Assembly: GCA_964584315.1 (NCBI GenBank)
Contig: CAZOZO010000022.1
Coordinates: 1 to 49,843, forward strand
Source: CAXXOK01 sp964584315
Lineage (GTDB): Bacteria > Bacillota > Clostridia > Christensenellales > Aristaeellaceae
Length of the DNA: 49,843 nt
Direction of reading: 5' to 3'
This document shows, one piece after another, positions 41,353-49,843 of this stretch; position 1 is the first letter of the stretch, and each line of letters starts with the position of its first letter. The notes below the pieces were generated by a model. That model had not been told where the DNA came from and did not search any database. It saw nothing but the letters and a program-made list of their open reading frames with translations. The position numbers were made by a program, and so were the translations under genes.

Positions 41353-42969
41353 TCACTCGTAGGTAACGCGGCTCGCCGTCTCCGCCAGCGAAAGCCCCGC
41401 GTTGTTCTCGGTCGCCAGCCGGATGCTCCACTCGTTTTCAAATAGCAGCACGTCGCGCCCGTCGCCGTCCTTGGCGCGGCCGCTGGTGGAGGTCAGCTTG
41501 AGCTTATCCACGGGCTGCGCGGCCTTTTCCACCCAGCGCACGAAGCGGAAGGGCATGTTGTCCATCAGCATGGAGACGCCGTACTCGCTGCGCAGGCGGT
41601 GCTCCAGCACTTCAAACTGCAGCATGCCCACCACGCCCACCAGCAGCTCCTCAAAGCCTGTTTCCGTGCGGGTGAAAAGCTGAATCGCGCCTTCCTCGGC
41701 CAGCTGGGTGAGGCCCTTTAAGAACTGCTTGCGCTTCATGCTGTCCTCGGGCCGCACGCGGGCGAAGTGCTCCGGCGCGAAGATGGGAATGGCGCTGAAG
41801 CGCAGTTTCGGCCCGCCGCAGAGCGTGTCGCCCAGGTGGAAGAACCCGGGGTCGAACAGGCCCACGATATCGCCGGGGTAGGCCGTCTCCACGGCCTCGC
41901 GCTCGTTGGCCATGAACTGCTGGGGCTGCTTGAGCTGGATCATCTTGTCGTCGCCGCTGAGCCACACGGTCATGTCCTTGCGGAACTCGCCGCTCACCAC
42001 GCGGATGAAGGCCAGCCGGTCGCGGTGCGCGGGGTTCATGTTCGCCTGAATCTTGAACACAAAACCGCTGAAAAATTCCATGTCCGGCGTTACGGTGCCG
42101 ATGTCCGCGGCGCGGGGCAGCGGCGGGGGCGTAATCGTGAGAAACGCTTCCAAAAACGGCTCCACGCCGAAGTTGGTGATCGCCGAGCCAAAGAACATGG
42201 GCGTGAGCTGGCCGGATAGCACGGCGGGCTTGTCAAACCCGTCGCCCGCCACGTCGAGCAGCTCGATCTCGTTTCGCAGGCGGCTGAGGTAGTGCGCGGC
42301 GATCAGCCGGTCCGCCTCGGGGCTGCCCAGCGCCACCTGCGTTTCGGTAACCATGCTTGCGCCGTGGTTGCCGCCGCTGTAGAGGCTAATGAGGCCGCTA
42401 TCCCGGATGTACACGCCCTGAAAATCGCCGTCCACGCCGATGGGCCAGTTCATCGGGCAGGTGCGGATGCCCAGCACGTTCTCAATCTCCTCCATCAGCG
42501 CGAAGGGGTCCTTGGCGGCGCGGTCCATCTTGTTGACAAAGGTGAAGATGGGGATGCCGCGCATCCGGCACACCTTGAACAGCTTGATGGTCTGCGCCTC
42601 CACGCCCTTGGCCGCGTCGATGAGCATGACCGCCGCGTCCGCCGCGACCAGCACGCGGTAGGTGTCCTCGCTGAAATCCTGATGGCCCGGGGTATCCAGT
42701 ATGTTGATGCGGAAGCCGTCGAACTCAAACTGCATGGCGCTGGACGTGACGCTGATGCCGCGCTGTTTTTCGATGTCCATCCAGTCGCTGGTGGCGTGGC
42801 GCTCGGCCTTGCGGGCCTTGACGCTGCCCGCCTGCCGGATGGCCCCGCCGTAGAGCAGCAGCTTCTCGGTCAGCGTGGTCTTGCCCGCGTCGGGGTGGCT
42901 GATGATGGCGAATGTGCGGCGTTTGTCGATCTGCTGCCGGTATGCGTCGGTTACGGGGAGTTGCGTCAT
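41353..42969 (-). CDS. prfC: Peptide chain release factor 3
   Basis: GTPase that recycles RF1/RF2 from the ribosome. 538 residues. AIISHPDAGKTTLTEKLLLY (G1, residues 21-40), RGISVTSSAMQFEFDGFRIN, DTPGHQDFSEDTYRVL, and NKMDRAAKDP, followed by an RF3-typical FDPGFFHLGDTLCGG and the C-terminal VVGMLQFEVLEHRLRSEYGV. ATG at 42969 follows GGAGG. Monocistronic with a near-consensus promoter. Confidence 0.97.
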   Translation of the reverse strand: MTQLPVTDAYRQQIDKRRTFAIISHPDAGKTTLTEKLLLYGGAIRQAGSVKARKAERHATSDWMDIEKQRGISVTSSAMQFEFDGFRINILDTPGHQDFSEDTYRVLVAADAAVMLIDAAKGVEAQTIKLFKVCRMRGIPIFTFVNKMDRAAKDPFALMEEIENVLGIRTCPMNWPIGVDGDFQGVYIRDSGLISLYSGGNHGASMVTETQVALGSPEADRLIAAHYLSRLRNEIELLDVAGDGFDKPAVLSGQLTPMFFGSAITNFGVEPFLEAFLTITPPPLPRAADIGTVTPDMEFFSGFVFKIQANMNPAHRDRLAFIRVVSGEFRKDMTVWLSGDDKMIQLKQPQQFMANEREAVETAYPGDIVGLFDPGFFHLGDTLCGGPKLRFSAIPIFAPEHFARVRPEDSMKRKQFLKGLTQLAEEGAIQLFTRTETGFEELLVGVVGMLQFEVLEHRLRSEYGVSMLMDNMPFRFVRWVEKAAQPVDKLKLTSTSGRAKDGDGRDVLLFENEWSIRLATENNAGLSLAETASRVTYE

Positions 42970-43018
42970 TCAGTGCGTGCCTCCGCTTCGGTAGGTGGGT
43001 TAGGGTTCCAAACAAAAT

Positions 43019-43048
43019 ATTGTACAATGGCTGCTTTATGCTTGTCAA
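43019..43048 (-). promoter_or_regulatory. Promoter of prfC
   Basis: Minus strand TTGACA, 18 bp, TACAAT, 50 bp before the start codon. An AT-rich patch in GC-rich surroundings. Confidence 0.8.
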
Positions 43049-43143
43049 GCATTGACGTCGCGTGAGTTGGCGCCGCCGGGTTTGCCCGCGGTGGGGCATG
43101 CGTGCCATTTGCAGCGCGCCCCGCCGCCATGCCAGACCGGCCA

Positions 43144-43173
43144 TTGGGCATGGGCACCCTTTTCTGCTATAAT
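43144..43173 (+). promoter_or_regulatory. Promoter of the carbonic anhydrase gene
   Basis: TTGGGC, 18 bp, perfect TATAAT, 74 bp before the ATG. Confidence 0.65.
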
Positions 43174-43247
43174 GCCTGCAAGACCCGCCGCCGCGGTCGC
43201 GCGGCACGTGGGCAAGCCCTGCCAAAGGGCCAGGCGGAGGTGTGTCT

Positions 43248-43796
43248 ATGTCCATACGGGACGAGGTTTTGCAGTTCAACCACGCGTTTGTCGCCGGTAA
43301 AAAGTACGAGCCCTATTTGACCACCAAGTACCCGGACAAGCACATCGCCATCCTGTCGTGCATGGACACGCGGCTGACCGAGCTTTTGCCCGCCGCGCTC
43401 AACTTTCGCAACGGGGATATCAAGATCATCAAAAACGCGGGTGGCGTGATATCCCACCCCTTCGGCAGCGTGATACGCAGCCTGCTGGTGGCCGTGTATG
43501 AGCTGGGCGTGAACGAGATACTGGTGATCGGCCACTACGACTGCGGCATGCAGAACATCGACCCGCAACGGCTGATCGAAAAGATGAAAGCGCGCGGCGT
43601 GCGGCAGGAGGCGCTCGACTTTATCGCCTATTGCGGCATCGACGCGCAAAAGTGGCTGCGCGGGTTTGACGACCCGCTAGCCTCGGTGCGCGAATCCGTG
43701 CGCATGATCCGCGAGCATCCGCTGGTGCCCGCGGACGTCACGGTGTCCGGCTACCTGATGGACCCGGAGACCGGGCGGCTCGACCCCGTGGATTGA
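43248..43796 (+). CDS. Beta-class carbonic anhydrase
   Basis: Interconverts CO2 and bicarbonate. 182 residues, the short prokaryotic type. Zinc site: Cys38, His96 and Cys99 in ILSCMDTRL and VIGHYDCGM; the Asp40-Arg42 dyad of SCMDTR is intact. NAGGVISHPFGSVIRSLLVA is the usual dimer region. ATG at 43248 is chosen because GGAGG lies seven bases upstream; an in-frame GTG at 43242 is too close to it. Flanked by its own promoter and a terminator. Confidence 0.95.
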   Translation: MSIRDEVLQFNHAFVAGKKYEPYLTTKYPDKHIAILSCMDTRLTELLPAALNFRNGDIKIIKNAGGVISHPFGSVIRSLLVAVYELGVNEILVIGHYDCGMQNIDPQRLIEKMKARGVRQEALDFIAYCGIDAQKWLRGFDDPLASVRESVRMIREHPLVPADVTVSGYLMDPETGRLDPVD

Positions 43797-43842
43797 GCAG
43801 GGCGGGCAAGCGTCGCGCCATGCGCGCCCTCCCGACAGACGC

Positions 43843-43882
43843 ACAAATGGCACCGCCCCAAAAGGGGGCCGTGCCATTTTGA
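43843..43882. terminator. Bidirectional terminator between the carbonic anhydrase and Nudix-like genes
   Basis: AAATGGCAC...GTGCCATTTT hairpin with inner CCGCCCC/GGGGGCC pairing and loop AAAA. It has a T-run on the plus strand and, for the convergent gene, AAAATGGCAC...GTGCCATTTG on the minus strand. Confidence 0.8.
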
Positions 43883-43962
43883 ATTTGCTCTGAAACGGAG
43901 CGCGCACCGCAGGAGCGGTTCCCATCAGCCTCACAGCTGCCCGCCCTGTCCGTCCCGCGGCC

Positions 43963-44787
43963 TCACCGCGCCGATTCCCCGATGCGCTGATACGGTGCGA
44001 CGAACGCCTTGAGCCGTTCCCACGTGCCGCGGTTCGCCTCCAGCAGCAGTCGGGTGAAGGCGTCGCAAAGCTCCGTATCCGGCTTGGGGCCCGCGCTATA
44101 CATGGCCAGCGCCTCCATCAGCGACAGGGTGCAAAGCGGCAGGGCGATATCCACCAGCGTGCCGCCCGCATCGTAATAGTTATCCGCGGCCACGAGGCGC
44201 GCGGCCACTGCCGCCGGTACAGGCATGGCGAACAGCGTGGATATCTCTTCATTAAACGGCGAGGTATACTCCGCGTAGCCCAGGCAGGCGAGCTTTGCCC
44301 CGTCGATGGGGTAGGGCTCGACGCGCATCGCCTCCAAAGACCCATCCGCGCGCCGCGTGTGGATGGTTTTTTGCCCCGCGTCGCCCGCGCCGGGCAGCAG
44401 GGCCAGCTCCTCCTCCAGCTCATGCAGCATGCAGGCTCGCATCTCCGCCTCACCGATGGTGTGGCACACATCGCCCACGGCCTGCGTGTCAGGCGCGGAC
44501 AGGTGCCCGCCAAACAGGTTCAGGCTGCGCAGGGGATGCGCGCGCAACTGTTCCGCCTTATGGGCGGCGGCAGCGTCTTTGGCCGCGCGGGCCTCCGCCT
44601 TGCCAAGCAGCTTGAAGTATCGGTCGTGCACAAGAATTTTGCCCGCCTCCGGCCCATCCGCGATGACCAGCGCGCAGATGGTGGTGGCGTGCCGAAGGCC
44701 CAGCCTGTGCGCCGCCTCGCGCTCCGCAACGCCGATGGCATCCACGCCGCCGTTTTCGTTCCTGGTCACGATGTACAGATGTTCCAT
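43963..44787 (-). CDS. Nudix-like hydrolase with an enlarged Nudix-box region
   Basis: 274 residues. After HATTICALVIADGPEAGKIL and VHDRYFKLLGKAEAR comes NLFGGHLSAPDTQ, a stretch of about 12 residues, and EAEMRACMLHELEEELALL. Together these resemble a Nudix box (G...E...HELxEEL) with an insertion. The conserved Arg of REUxEE is His here (HELEEE). A loop with a possible RxDG turn (TRRADGSLEAMRVEPYPIDG) follows. Nudix proteins hydrolyse nucleotide diphosphates; the substrate is unknown and catalytic competence is uncertain. Monocistronic, convergent with the carbonic anhydrase gene. Confidence 0.65.
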   Translation of the reverse strand: MEHLYIVTRNENGGVDAIGVAEREAAHRLGLRHATTICALVIADGPEAGKILVHDRYFKLLGKAEARAAKDAAAAHKAEQLRAHPLRSLNLFGGHLSAPDTQAVGDVCHTIGEAEMRACMLHELEEELALLPGAGDAGQKTIHTRRADGSLEAMRVEPYPIDGAKLACLGYAEYTSPFNEEISTLFAMPVPAAVAARLVAADNYYDAGGTLVDIALPLCTLSLMEALAMYSAGPKPDTELCDAFTRLLLEANRGTWERLKAFVAPYQRIGESAR

Positions 44788-44884
44788 CGAACCCCTCCCT
44801 TATTTCGTTGTGCGATGCCTTATGTTTCCATTTTATACCTGCGCGGGTGTGCCGTCAACGCCCGTGTTCGATGCCTTGAACACA

Positions 44885-44918
44885 AAAAAGACCGGCAGCC
44901 CAATGGGCCGCCGGTCTG
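44885..44918 (-). terminator. Terminator of the rpsB-tsf operon
   Basis: Minus strand AGACCGGCGGCCC-ATT-GGGCTGCCGGTCT then TTTTTTG; a strong intrinsic terminator 20 bp after the tsf stop. Confidence 0.92.
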
Positions 44919-44936
44919 TGCGCATGCGAAAGTTTT

Positions 44937-45872
44937 TTACTGCTTCGCCATCTGGGCGATCTCGTCGGCCAGGTTCTCCTGCCGCTTCTGGATGCCCTCG
45001 CCGCGCTCGAAGCGCTCGAATTTGACGGGCGCGATGTTCGCGCCGATCGCCTTGGCCACTTCCTGCGTGTACTGGGTGATGGTCTTGTCCGGGTCCTTCA
45101 CGAAGGGCTGCTCGACAAGGCACACTTCCTTGTAGTACTTCTCGATGCGGCCTTCGACCATCTTGTCCACGATCTTCTCCGGCTTGCCCTCGTTGAGCGC
45201 CTGCGCGCGCAGGATTTCCTTTTCCTTGTCGAGGGTGTCGGTGGGCACTTCGGCCTTGGTCACGCTGGTGGGGCGCGCCGCGGCGATTTGCAGGGTCAGG
45301 TCGTGGTAATAGGTGCGGAAAGCCTCGCTCGCGTAGGTCTCGGGCTTGTCGTTGTTCACTTCCAGTAGCACGCCGATCTTGCCGCCCATGTGGATGTACG
45401 TCTCCACCACGCCCGCCGTGGCCTCGTACCGGGCGAAGCGGCGCACGTTGATCTTTTCGCCGATGGCGACGGTCGCGTCGCTGATCAGGTCGGTGATGGT
45501 CTTGCTCGTGTCGCCGGTGAAGGGCTGGGTGAGCAGCTCTTCTACGGTCTGGGGGGCGGCGGCGGCGATGTGGGTGGAAATCTTTTTGCAGAAATCCTTG
45601 AAGTTGTCGGTGTTGGCGACGAAGTCGGTCTCGCAGTTGACTTCGACGATCACGCCCACCTTGGCGCCCTCGGCCACGTAGCCCGCGACCATGCCTTCGG
45701 CGGCGATGCGCCCGGCCTTCTTGGCGGCGGCGGCGAGGCCCTTTTCACGGAGCCACTCGATGGCCTTTTCCATATCGCCCTGCGCTTCGATCAGCGCCTT
45801 TTTGCAATCCATCATGCCCGCCTGCGTCATCTCGCGGAGCTCTTTTACCATTTGGGAAGTGACTTCAGCCAT
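44937..45872 (-). CDS. tsf: Translation elongation factor Ts
   Basis: Nucleotide-exchange factor for EF-Tu. 311 residues. The N-terminal UBA-like domain has VKELREMTQAGMMDCKKALI and AIEWLREKGLAAAAKKAGRI; the core has GVIVEVNCETDFVANTDNFK. The C terminus ends LEIQKRQENLADEIAQMAKQ-like. AAGGAGAG precedes the ATG; it follows rpsB on the same transcript, about 100 bp downstream. Confidence 0.98.
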   Translation of the reverse strand: MAEVTSQMVKELREMTQAGMMDCKKALIEAQGDMEKAIEWLREKGLAAAAKKAGRIAAEGMVAGYVAEGAKVGVIVEVNCETDFVANTDNFKDFCKKISTHIAAAAPQTVEELLTQPFTGDTSKTITDLISDATVAIGEKINVRRFARYEATAGVVETYIHMGGKIGVLLEVNNDKPETYASEAFRTYYHDLTLQIAAARPTSVTKAEVPTDTLDKEKEILRAQALNEGKPEKIVDKMVEGRIEKYYKEVCLVEQPFVKDPDKTITQYTQEVAKAIGANIAPVKFERFERGEGIQKRQENLADEIAQMAKQ

Positions 45873-45970
45873 AGGAATCTCTCCTTACACTCAAAGCGTG
45901 GGCGGCGTAAACAGCCGCCGCTATCATTTCGCGGGGGCGAGCGGCATTTGGCTGCCCGCCCGCGTACTTT

Positions 45971-46708
<738 letters not shown>

Positions 46709-46824
46709 GGTTGGTTCTCCTCCTTGTTTTATCCACCCTTTGCGTCTACCCGTGCGGCCGCCCGTGTGCGCGGGGCGCACAAAGGCACAAACGCACGGTC
46801 GACAAAGGTGCGTAATCGGGTAGA

Positions 46825-46854
46825 AGTATAGCACAGGATAGCACAAAGATGCAA
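46825..46854 (-). promoter_or_regulatory. Promoter of rpsB-tsf
   Basis: Minus strand TTGCAT, 18 bp, TATACT. Its -35 lies at the left edge of the AT-rich inserted region and 29 bp from the divergent promoter of the NTPase gene. Confidence 0.7.
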
Positions 46855-46883
46855 TACAATTCTAAAACTTCTTCAAGTAGCAC

Positions 46884-46912
46884 TTGCGCACACATAATGA
46901 ATGGTATATAAT
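46884..46912 (+). promoter_or_regulatory. Promoter of the NTPase-DUF4062 gene
   Basis: TTGCGC, 17 bp, perfect TATAAT, 38 bp before the ATG, with GGAGGA as ribosome site. Confidence 0.75.
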
Positions 46913-46950
46913 TCCATCAATAGTAAATTTATCTATTTTCGGAGGATGAA

Positions 46951-49134
46951 ATGTGTAAGTGGATTGTCGACGCAGATTTACTACAGGGAAGCGATTTTAA
47001 TAAAGATTTGCTCTATCGAACCGACGTGGTTGACTCGTTTATAATGAACGATCATAAGTTAGGAATTAAAGCCCCCAAAGGATTAGGTAAGACCTTTTTA
47101 CTGAAATGCAAAAGAATGGAATCACAGAAATCTGGAGTAATATGCCTGCCGCGTGATTCGATGCTTGATATTATGGAAAGAATAATCCCAAGCGATTCGA
47201 TGTATCGGTACTTACTCGATTATGCAAATTGGGTGGATTTATGGCAAATATCAATTTGTATTGCTCTTATTAAAGCAGTCATACCAAACGTAGTTAATTA
47301 TCAGTGGCAACAATTAATACAAAATAATACTCTGCTTCGTAATATGATGAGTAATGAATTAATCGTCAGTGCATGTCAAGCGATGAATTATCTAGTTAAC
47401 AGCGATAGATCACTAGTAAGGGATACGCAGAAGAGCATTCCCGAACTAATGAGTATAGTAAAGACAATTCGACAACCCGTACATCTATTCATCGATAAAA
47501 CGGATCAAGCTCTACGCGATCAAATCCAAATTTCTTTGGGTTCTTCATCAATGTCTCATGGTCCTAACAACAAACTCCTATGGATTTATGGTCAGCTGTC
47601 ATTAGCTGAAGCCGCGTATAAACATCTCGTCCAAAATCCTCATGTTAAGGTATACTTTGGTATTAGGAGCGAGGTGTTTTCCGATGCAATGTCTATTACA
47701 GACATATACTTACAAGTAGCCAGCTATATTGTCGACCTTGATTATAGTTTCTTTGATTTAAAGGGAATGTTTGAACATTACGTCTCTATTGAAGATGACA
47801 AGTGGCTTGTGATACCAAATCTGCGAAATGAAGACGCCGCACAAGCATTTATTGGTTTGAATAAGATACGACATGGTTATGTGACTGAGGTCGATCAATC
47901 GCCTGTATTTGAAGCCTTCTTTCCGTATATGTATCGACACACATTAAAAAGACCAAGAGATATAATGCACATTTGCTATAGGTTGTGTTATAGCCAGATA
48001 AAGTTGAATGAGAATAAGGAAAGAGTAGTAAGGCTAATTGTAAACGGCGAGTCTAGAATGCTGTTACAATCCTATATGCGCGAGATCGGCCCATTCGTTT
48101 TTGATCAGCACCCAAAAGCATGGGATCTTCTATGGCGAACTATCGATACAAATGTATTCACATTGTGCTATGCAAAGGATATATGTTGTCGAATTAATGA
48201 GTCTCTCGACCCTAATTATATATGCAAGAAAGAATGTTTATCATGTCCTTGTTTTAAACCGTTTAGTACTCTATATAATGCGGGTTTATTAGGACAACTT
48301 GTCCGTAATCACATTGGTGGTGAAATGCCAACGATAAATTTTAAGTCAACAGGTAATATAATCCATAATCTTACCGAAGATGGACTGCCTAATTCAGACT
48401 TGTACTTTTTACACCCCATGTTAACAAATAAGATTGAAGCATGTCGCAATGATAATAATCTAAAATTTGATATCTGCACGTCGTTTATAGTGGGCGATGA
48501 TTTACCAATTGACAATGAGATGGTGTGGCGTATTCGGCGTAATGAAGAGGATGCGAGAAATCTTGAACATAGACGACGCATCTTTCTCAGCTCAACTTGT
48601 CATGATCTTCATGATTGTAGGATGCTCATATATTCTGAACTCGGCAGGTATGATTATCACGTTGTTATGAGTGAAAAGAATTCATTTCTTTTACCGGATT
48701 CCGATATAAGTTCTTATGACTATTGTCTCGACAATGTCTCACGTTGTTCACAACTAATATTTGTAATTGGGGAGAGATATGGTTGTGAATATAAAGGTTC
48801 AAAGTATACCCAAATTGCAAACGAAATTACACAGCTTAACTCCAAAATCGATATCCCATCGATAAGCCTTATGGAGTTTTACCTTGCAAAAAAACTGGGC
48901 ATACAAACATACGTTTTCACGCGTAAGGAGATTTACAATGAAAGGATTACTTACGAAAAAAACAAAGACCGATTTGACTTTACCCCTGCATTTGTTAAGG
49001 ATAAACGTGTCTTTGAAATCATAAATCTCATTACTCGTCTGGATACTGGTAACTGGTTTAAATGTTATGAAGACGTTAGAGATTTGCTCGAAATCATCAG
49101 AATACAATTCGGTGGTCATGGGCATCAAGAGTGA
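46951..49134 (+). CDS. P-loop NTPase with C-terminal DUF4062 (TIR-related) domain; probable single-gene defence protein
   Basis: 727 residues, visibly AT-rich beside neighbours of very high GC, with A/T-ending codons. It begins with DADLLQGSDFNKDLLYR and Walker A APKGLGKT (41-48). Walker B-like LFIDKTD (D182, D185) and KVYFGIRSEVF (R239, a possible sensor) follow, the layout of STAND/Sll1717-like ATPases. Cys412, 413, 425, 429, 432 and 434 form a likely zinc cluster. From R541 the sequence RRIFLSSTCHDLHDCRMLIY, FVIGERYGCEYKG and SLMEFYLAKKLG (E642) is DUF4062, a TIR-like domain usually N-terminal in NACHT/TPR proteins. Inference: an infection signal is sensed by the NTPase and the DUF4062 domain acts as effector. 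No transposase or partner gene is adjacent. It is convergent with polC, 5 bp between stops. Confidence 0.85.
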   Translation: MCKWIVDADLLQGSDFNKDLLYRTDVVDSFIMNDHKLGIKAPKGLGKTFLLKCKRMESQKSGVICLPRDSMLDIMERIIPSDSMYRYLLDYANWVDLWQISICIALIKAVIPNVVNYQWQQLIQNNTLLRNMMSNELIVSACQAMNYLVNSDRSLVRDTQKSIPELMSIVKTIRQPVHLFIDKTDQALRDQIQISLGSSSMSHGPNNKLLWIYGQLSLAEAAYKHLVQNPHVKVYFGIRSEVFSDAMSITDIYLQVASYIVDLDYSFFDLKGMFEHYVSIEDDKWLVIPNLRNEDAAQAFIGLNKIRHGYVTEVDQSPVFEAFFPYMYRHTLKRPRDIMHICYRLCYSQIKLNENKERVVRLIVNGESRMLLQSYMREIGPFVFDQHPKAWDLLWRTIDTNVFTLCYAKDICCRINESLDPNYICKKECLSCPCFKPFSTLYNAGLLGQLVRNHIGGEMPTINFKSTGNIIHNLTEDGLPNSDLYFLHPMLTNKIEACRNDNNLKFDICTSFIVGDDLPIDNEMVWRIRRNEEDARNLEHRRRIFLSSTCHDLHDCRMLIYSELGRYDYHVVMSEKNSFLLPDSDISSYDYCLDNVSRCSQLIFVIGERYGCEYKGSKYTQIANEITQLNSKIDIPSISLMEFYLAKKLGIQTYVFTRKEIYNERITYEKNKDRFDFTPAFVKDKRVFEIINLITRLDTGNWFKCYEDVRDLLEIIRIQFGGHGHQE

Positions 49135-49139
49135 TTATT

Positions 49140-49843
49140 TTATATTTCAATATTCATCAACCCAAACCAGCTCACCTGACTCGTCTCCGCCAGCCCCTCC
49201 AGCGCGCCTTGCGCCTTAAGCTGCTCCACCGCCGCGACGCCAATCTTCCCCCTGCTTTTCAAATCCTCCACGCTCAAAAACGCCGTTCCTCTTGCCTCAA
49301 TGATCCCATCCGCCGCGGCTTCGGGGAAACCGTTGATGGACAAAAACGGACATCTTAAATCCTTGCCCTCCGGCAAAAACTTCTTCTTGTCGCTCTTGTA
49401 CAAGTCCACAGGCAACAGCCGTATGCCGCGCTCCTGCATTTCCAAAATCATGTGCAGGGCGTTTTGCTCCAGCTTTTCCTTCTGGTTCAGCTTCTCGTCG
49501 CGCACGTCGTAGTCCCGCAGGCGGTCGCGCAGGGTCGCGCCGGAAAGGATCATCGTGCCCGCGTCAAACCCGTCCGCGCGGATGGTGAAATACGCCGCGT
49601 AGTAGGCCAGCGGCCGGTACACCTTGTACCACGCCACGCGCAGCCCCATGGTCACATACGCCACGGCGTGCCCGCGGGGGAACATGTACTTGATTTTTTT
49701 GCAGCTGTCAATGGCCCACTGCGGCACGGCGTGGCTTTGCATAGCCTGCTCCCACTCCGGCTTTAGGCCCTTGCCCTTGCGTACGCTTTCCATGATGTCA
49801 AAGCTCATCTTGTTTTCCATGCCCATGGAGATCAAAAAGTTCA
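49140..49843 (-). CDS. polC: DNA polymerase III PolC-type alpha subunit, C-terminal part (5' end outside the window)
   Basis: The visible 234 residues match the end of PolC, the main replicative polymerase of low-GC Gram-positives: FDIMESVRKGKGLKPEWEQA, AIDSCKKIKYMFPRGHAVAY, VAWYKVYRPLAYYAAYFTIR, and the HhH-like NGFPEAAADGIIEARG. Homologues stop soon after a motif like LPxxNQLSLF; here LAETSQVSWF is followed by GLMNIEI, whose codons are AT-rich. The stop codon therefore seems to come from the inserted DNA of the neighbouring gene. Confidence 0.96.
   Translation of the reverse strand, partial: NFLISMGMENKMSFDIMESVRKGKGLKPEWEQAMQSHAVPQWAIDSCKKIKYMFPRGHAVAYVTMGLRVAWYKVYRPLAYYAAYFTIRADGFDAGTMILSGATLRDRLRDYDVRDEKLNQKEKLEQNALHMILEMQERGIRLLPVDLYKSDKKKFLPEGKDLRCPFLSINGFPEAAADGIIEARGTAFLSVEDLKSRGKIGVAAVEQLKAQGALEGLAETSQVSWFGLMNIEI

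Noticed and set aside
46855..49139. Transposon or phage origin with recognisable ends for the AT-rich gene
   Set aside because: No transposase, integrase, terminal inverted repeats or clear target duplication were seen at the approximate edges, so only insertion of unknown mechanism is claimed.

Overview
The window reads as a contig from a high-GC Gram-positive anaerobe of the class Clostridia, probably a metagenome assembly because two runs of ten Ns sit in GC-rich low-complexity sequence. The lineage rests on PolC-type polymerase III, the ireB-ruvX-DUF1292 operon, a UPF0291/YnzC protein, formate-tetrahydrofolate ligase, an RsbW/SigB-type regulator pair and many secreted proteins with Ala/Pro/Thr-rich 'AT(V/A)P' linkers. 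A Christensenellales-like gut member is a guess. Almost all genes are ordinary chromosomal genes; no rRNA, tRNA, CRISPR array or transposase was seen.

Layout. 1-4.9 kb: a membrane-anchored protein with 23-residue tandem repeats, then (all minus strand) a large GT-C-like membrane protein, a TauE/SafE exporter, a divergent anti-sigma factor and a SigB/SigF-type sigma factor. 4.9-13.7 kb, minus strand: aspartate kinase, a DUF3048 lipoprotein-like gene broken by an assembly gap, a GNAT acetyltransferase, a TM2/zinc-ribbon protein, a CapA-like phosphatase, and fhs followed by an Lrp regulator and an aminotransferase. 13.9-19.3 kb, mixed strands: ireB-ruvX-DUF1292, an L,D-transpeptidase, a secreted parvulin foldase, a Cys-containing DUF1292 protein with a long leader, a candidate structured RNA, a UPF0291 protein and a GNAT protein. 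19.5-24.2 kb: a GT2-GtrA fusion with two phosphodiester glycosidase paralogues, then an M1-like membrane peptidase. 24.2-27.7 kb: a gene-free stretch, a short AlaRS, a stand-alone FakA C-terminal domain, and palindromic repeats around the second gap. 27.7-34.5 kb: a five-gene minus-strand run from NAD synthetase through a zinc-ribbon protein, a membrane protein and an ABC exporter to a GNAT-phosphomannose isomerase fusion. 34.6-46.7 kb: NYN-LOTUS and GntR genes framed by an inverted repeat, a large secreted protein, typA, prfC, a beta-carbonic anhydrase, a Nudix-like protein, tsf and rpsB. The right edge is the 3' end of polC.

The most interesting object is a strikingly AT-rich plus-strand gene at 46951-49134, lodged between rpsB and polC. 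It encodes one 727-residue protein with an N-terminal P-loop NTPase, a central cysteine cluster and a C-terminal DUF4062 (TIR-related) domain. This is the architecture expected of a single-gene, nucleotide-powered anti-phage defence protein with its effector at the C terminus. The end of polC has apparently gained a short AT-rich tail at the junction, which suggests the DNA inserted exactly at the polC stop codon.

Two families of dispersed GC-rich palindromes lie in intergenic spaces, including a 75-bp inverted pair around the NYN-GntR unit. Many promoters match the housekeeping consensus well; these are listed with their spacers.
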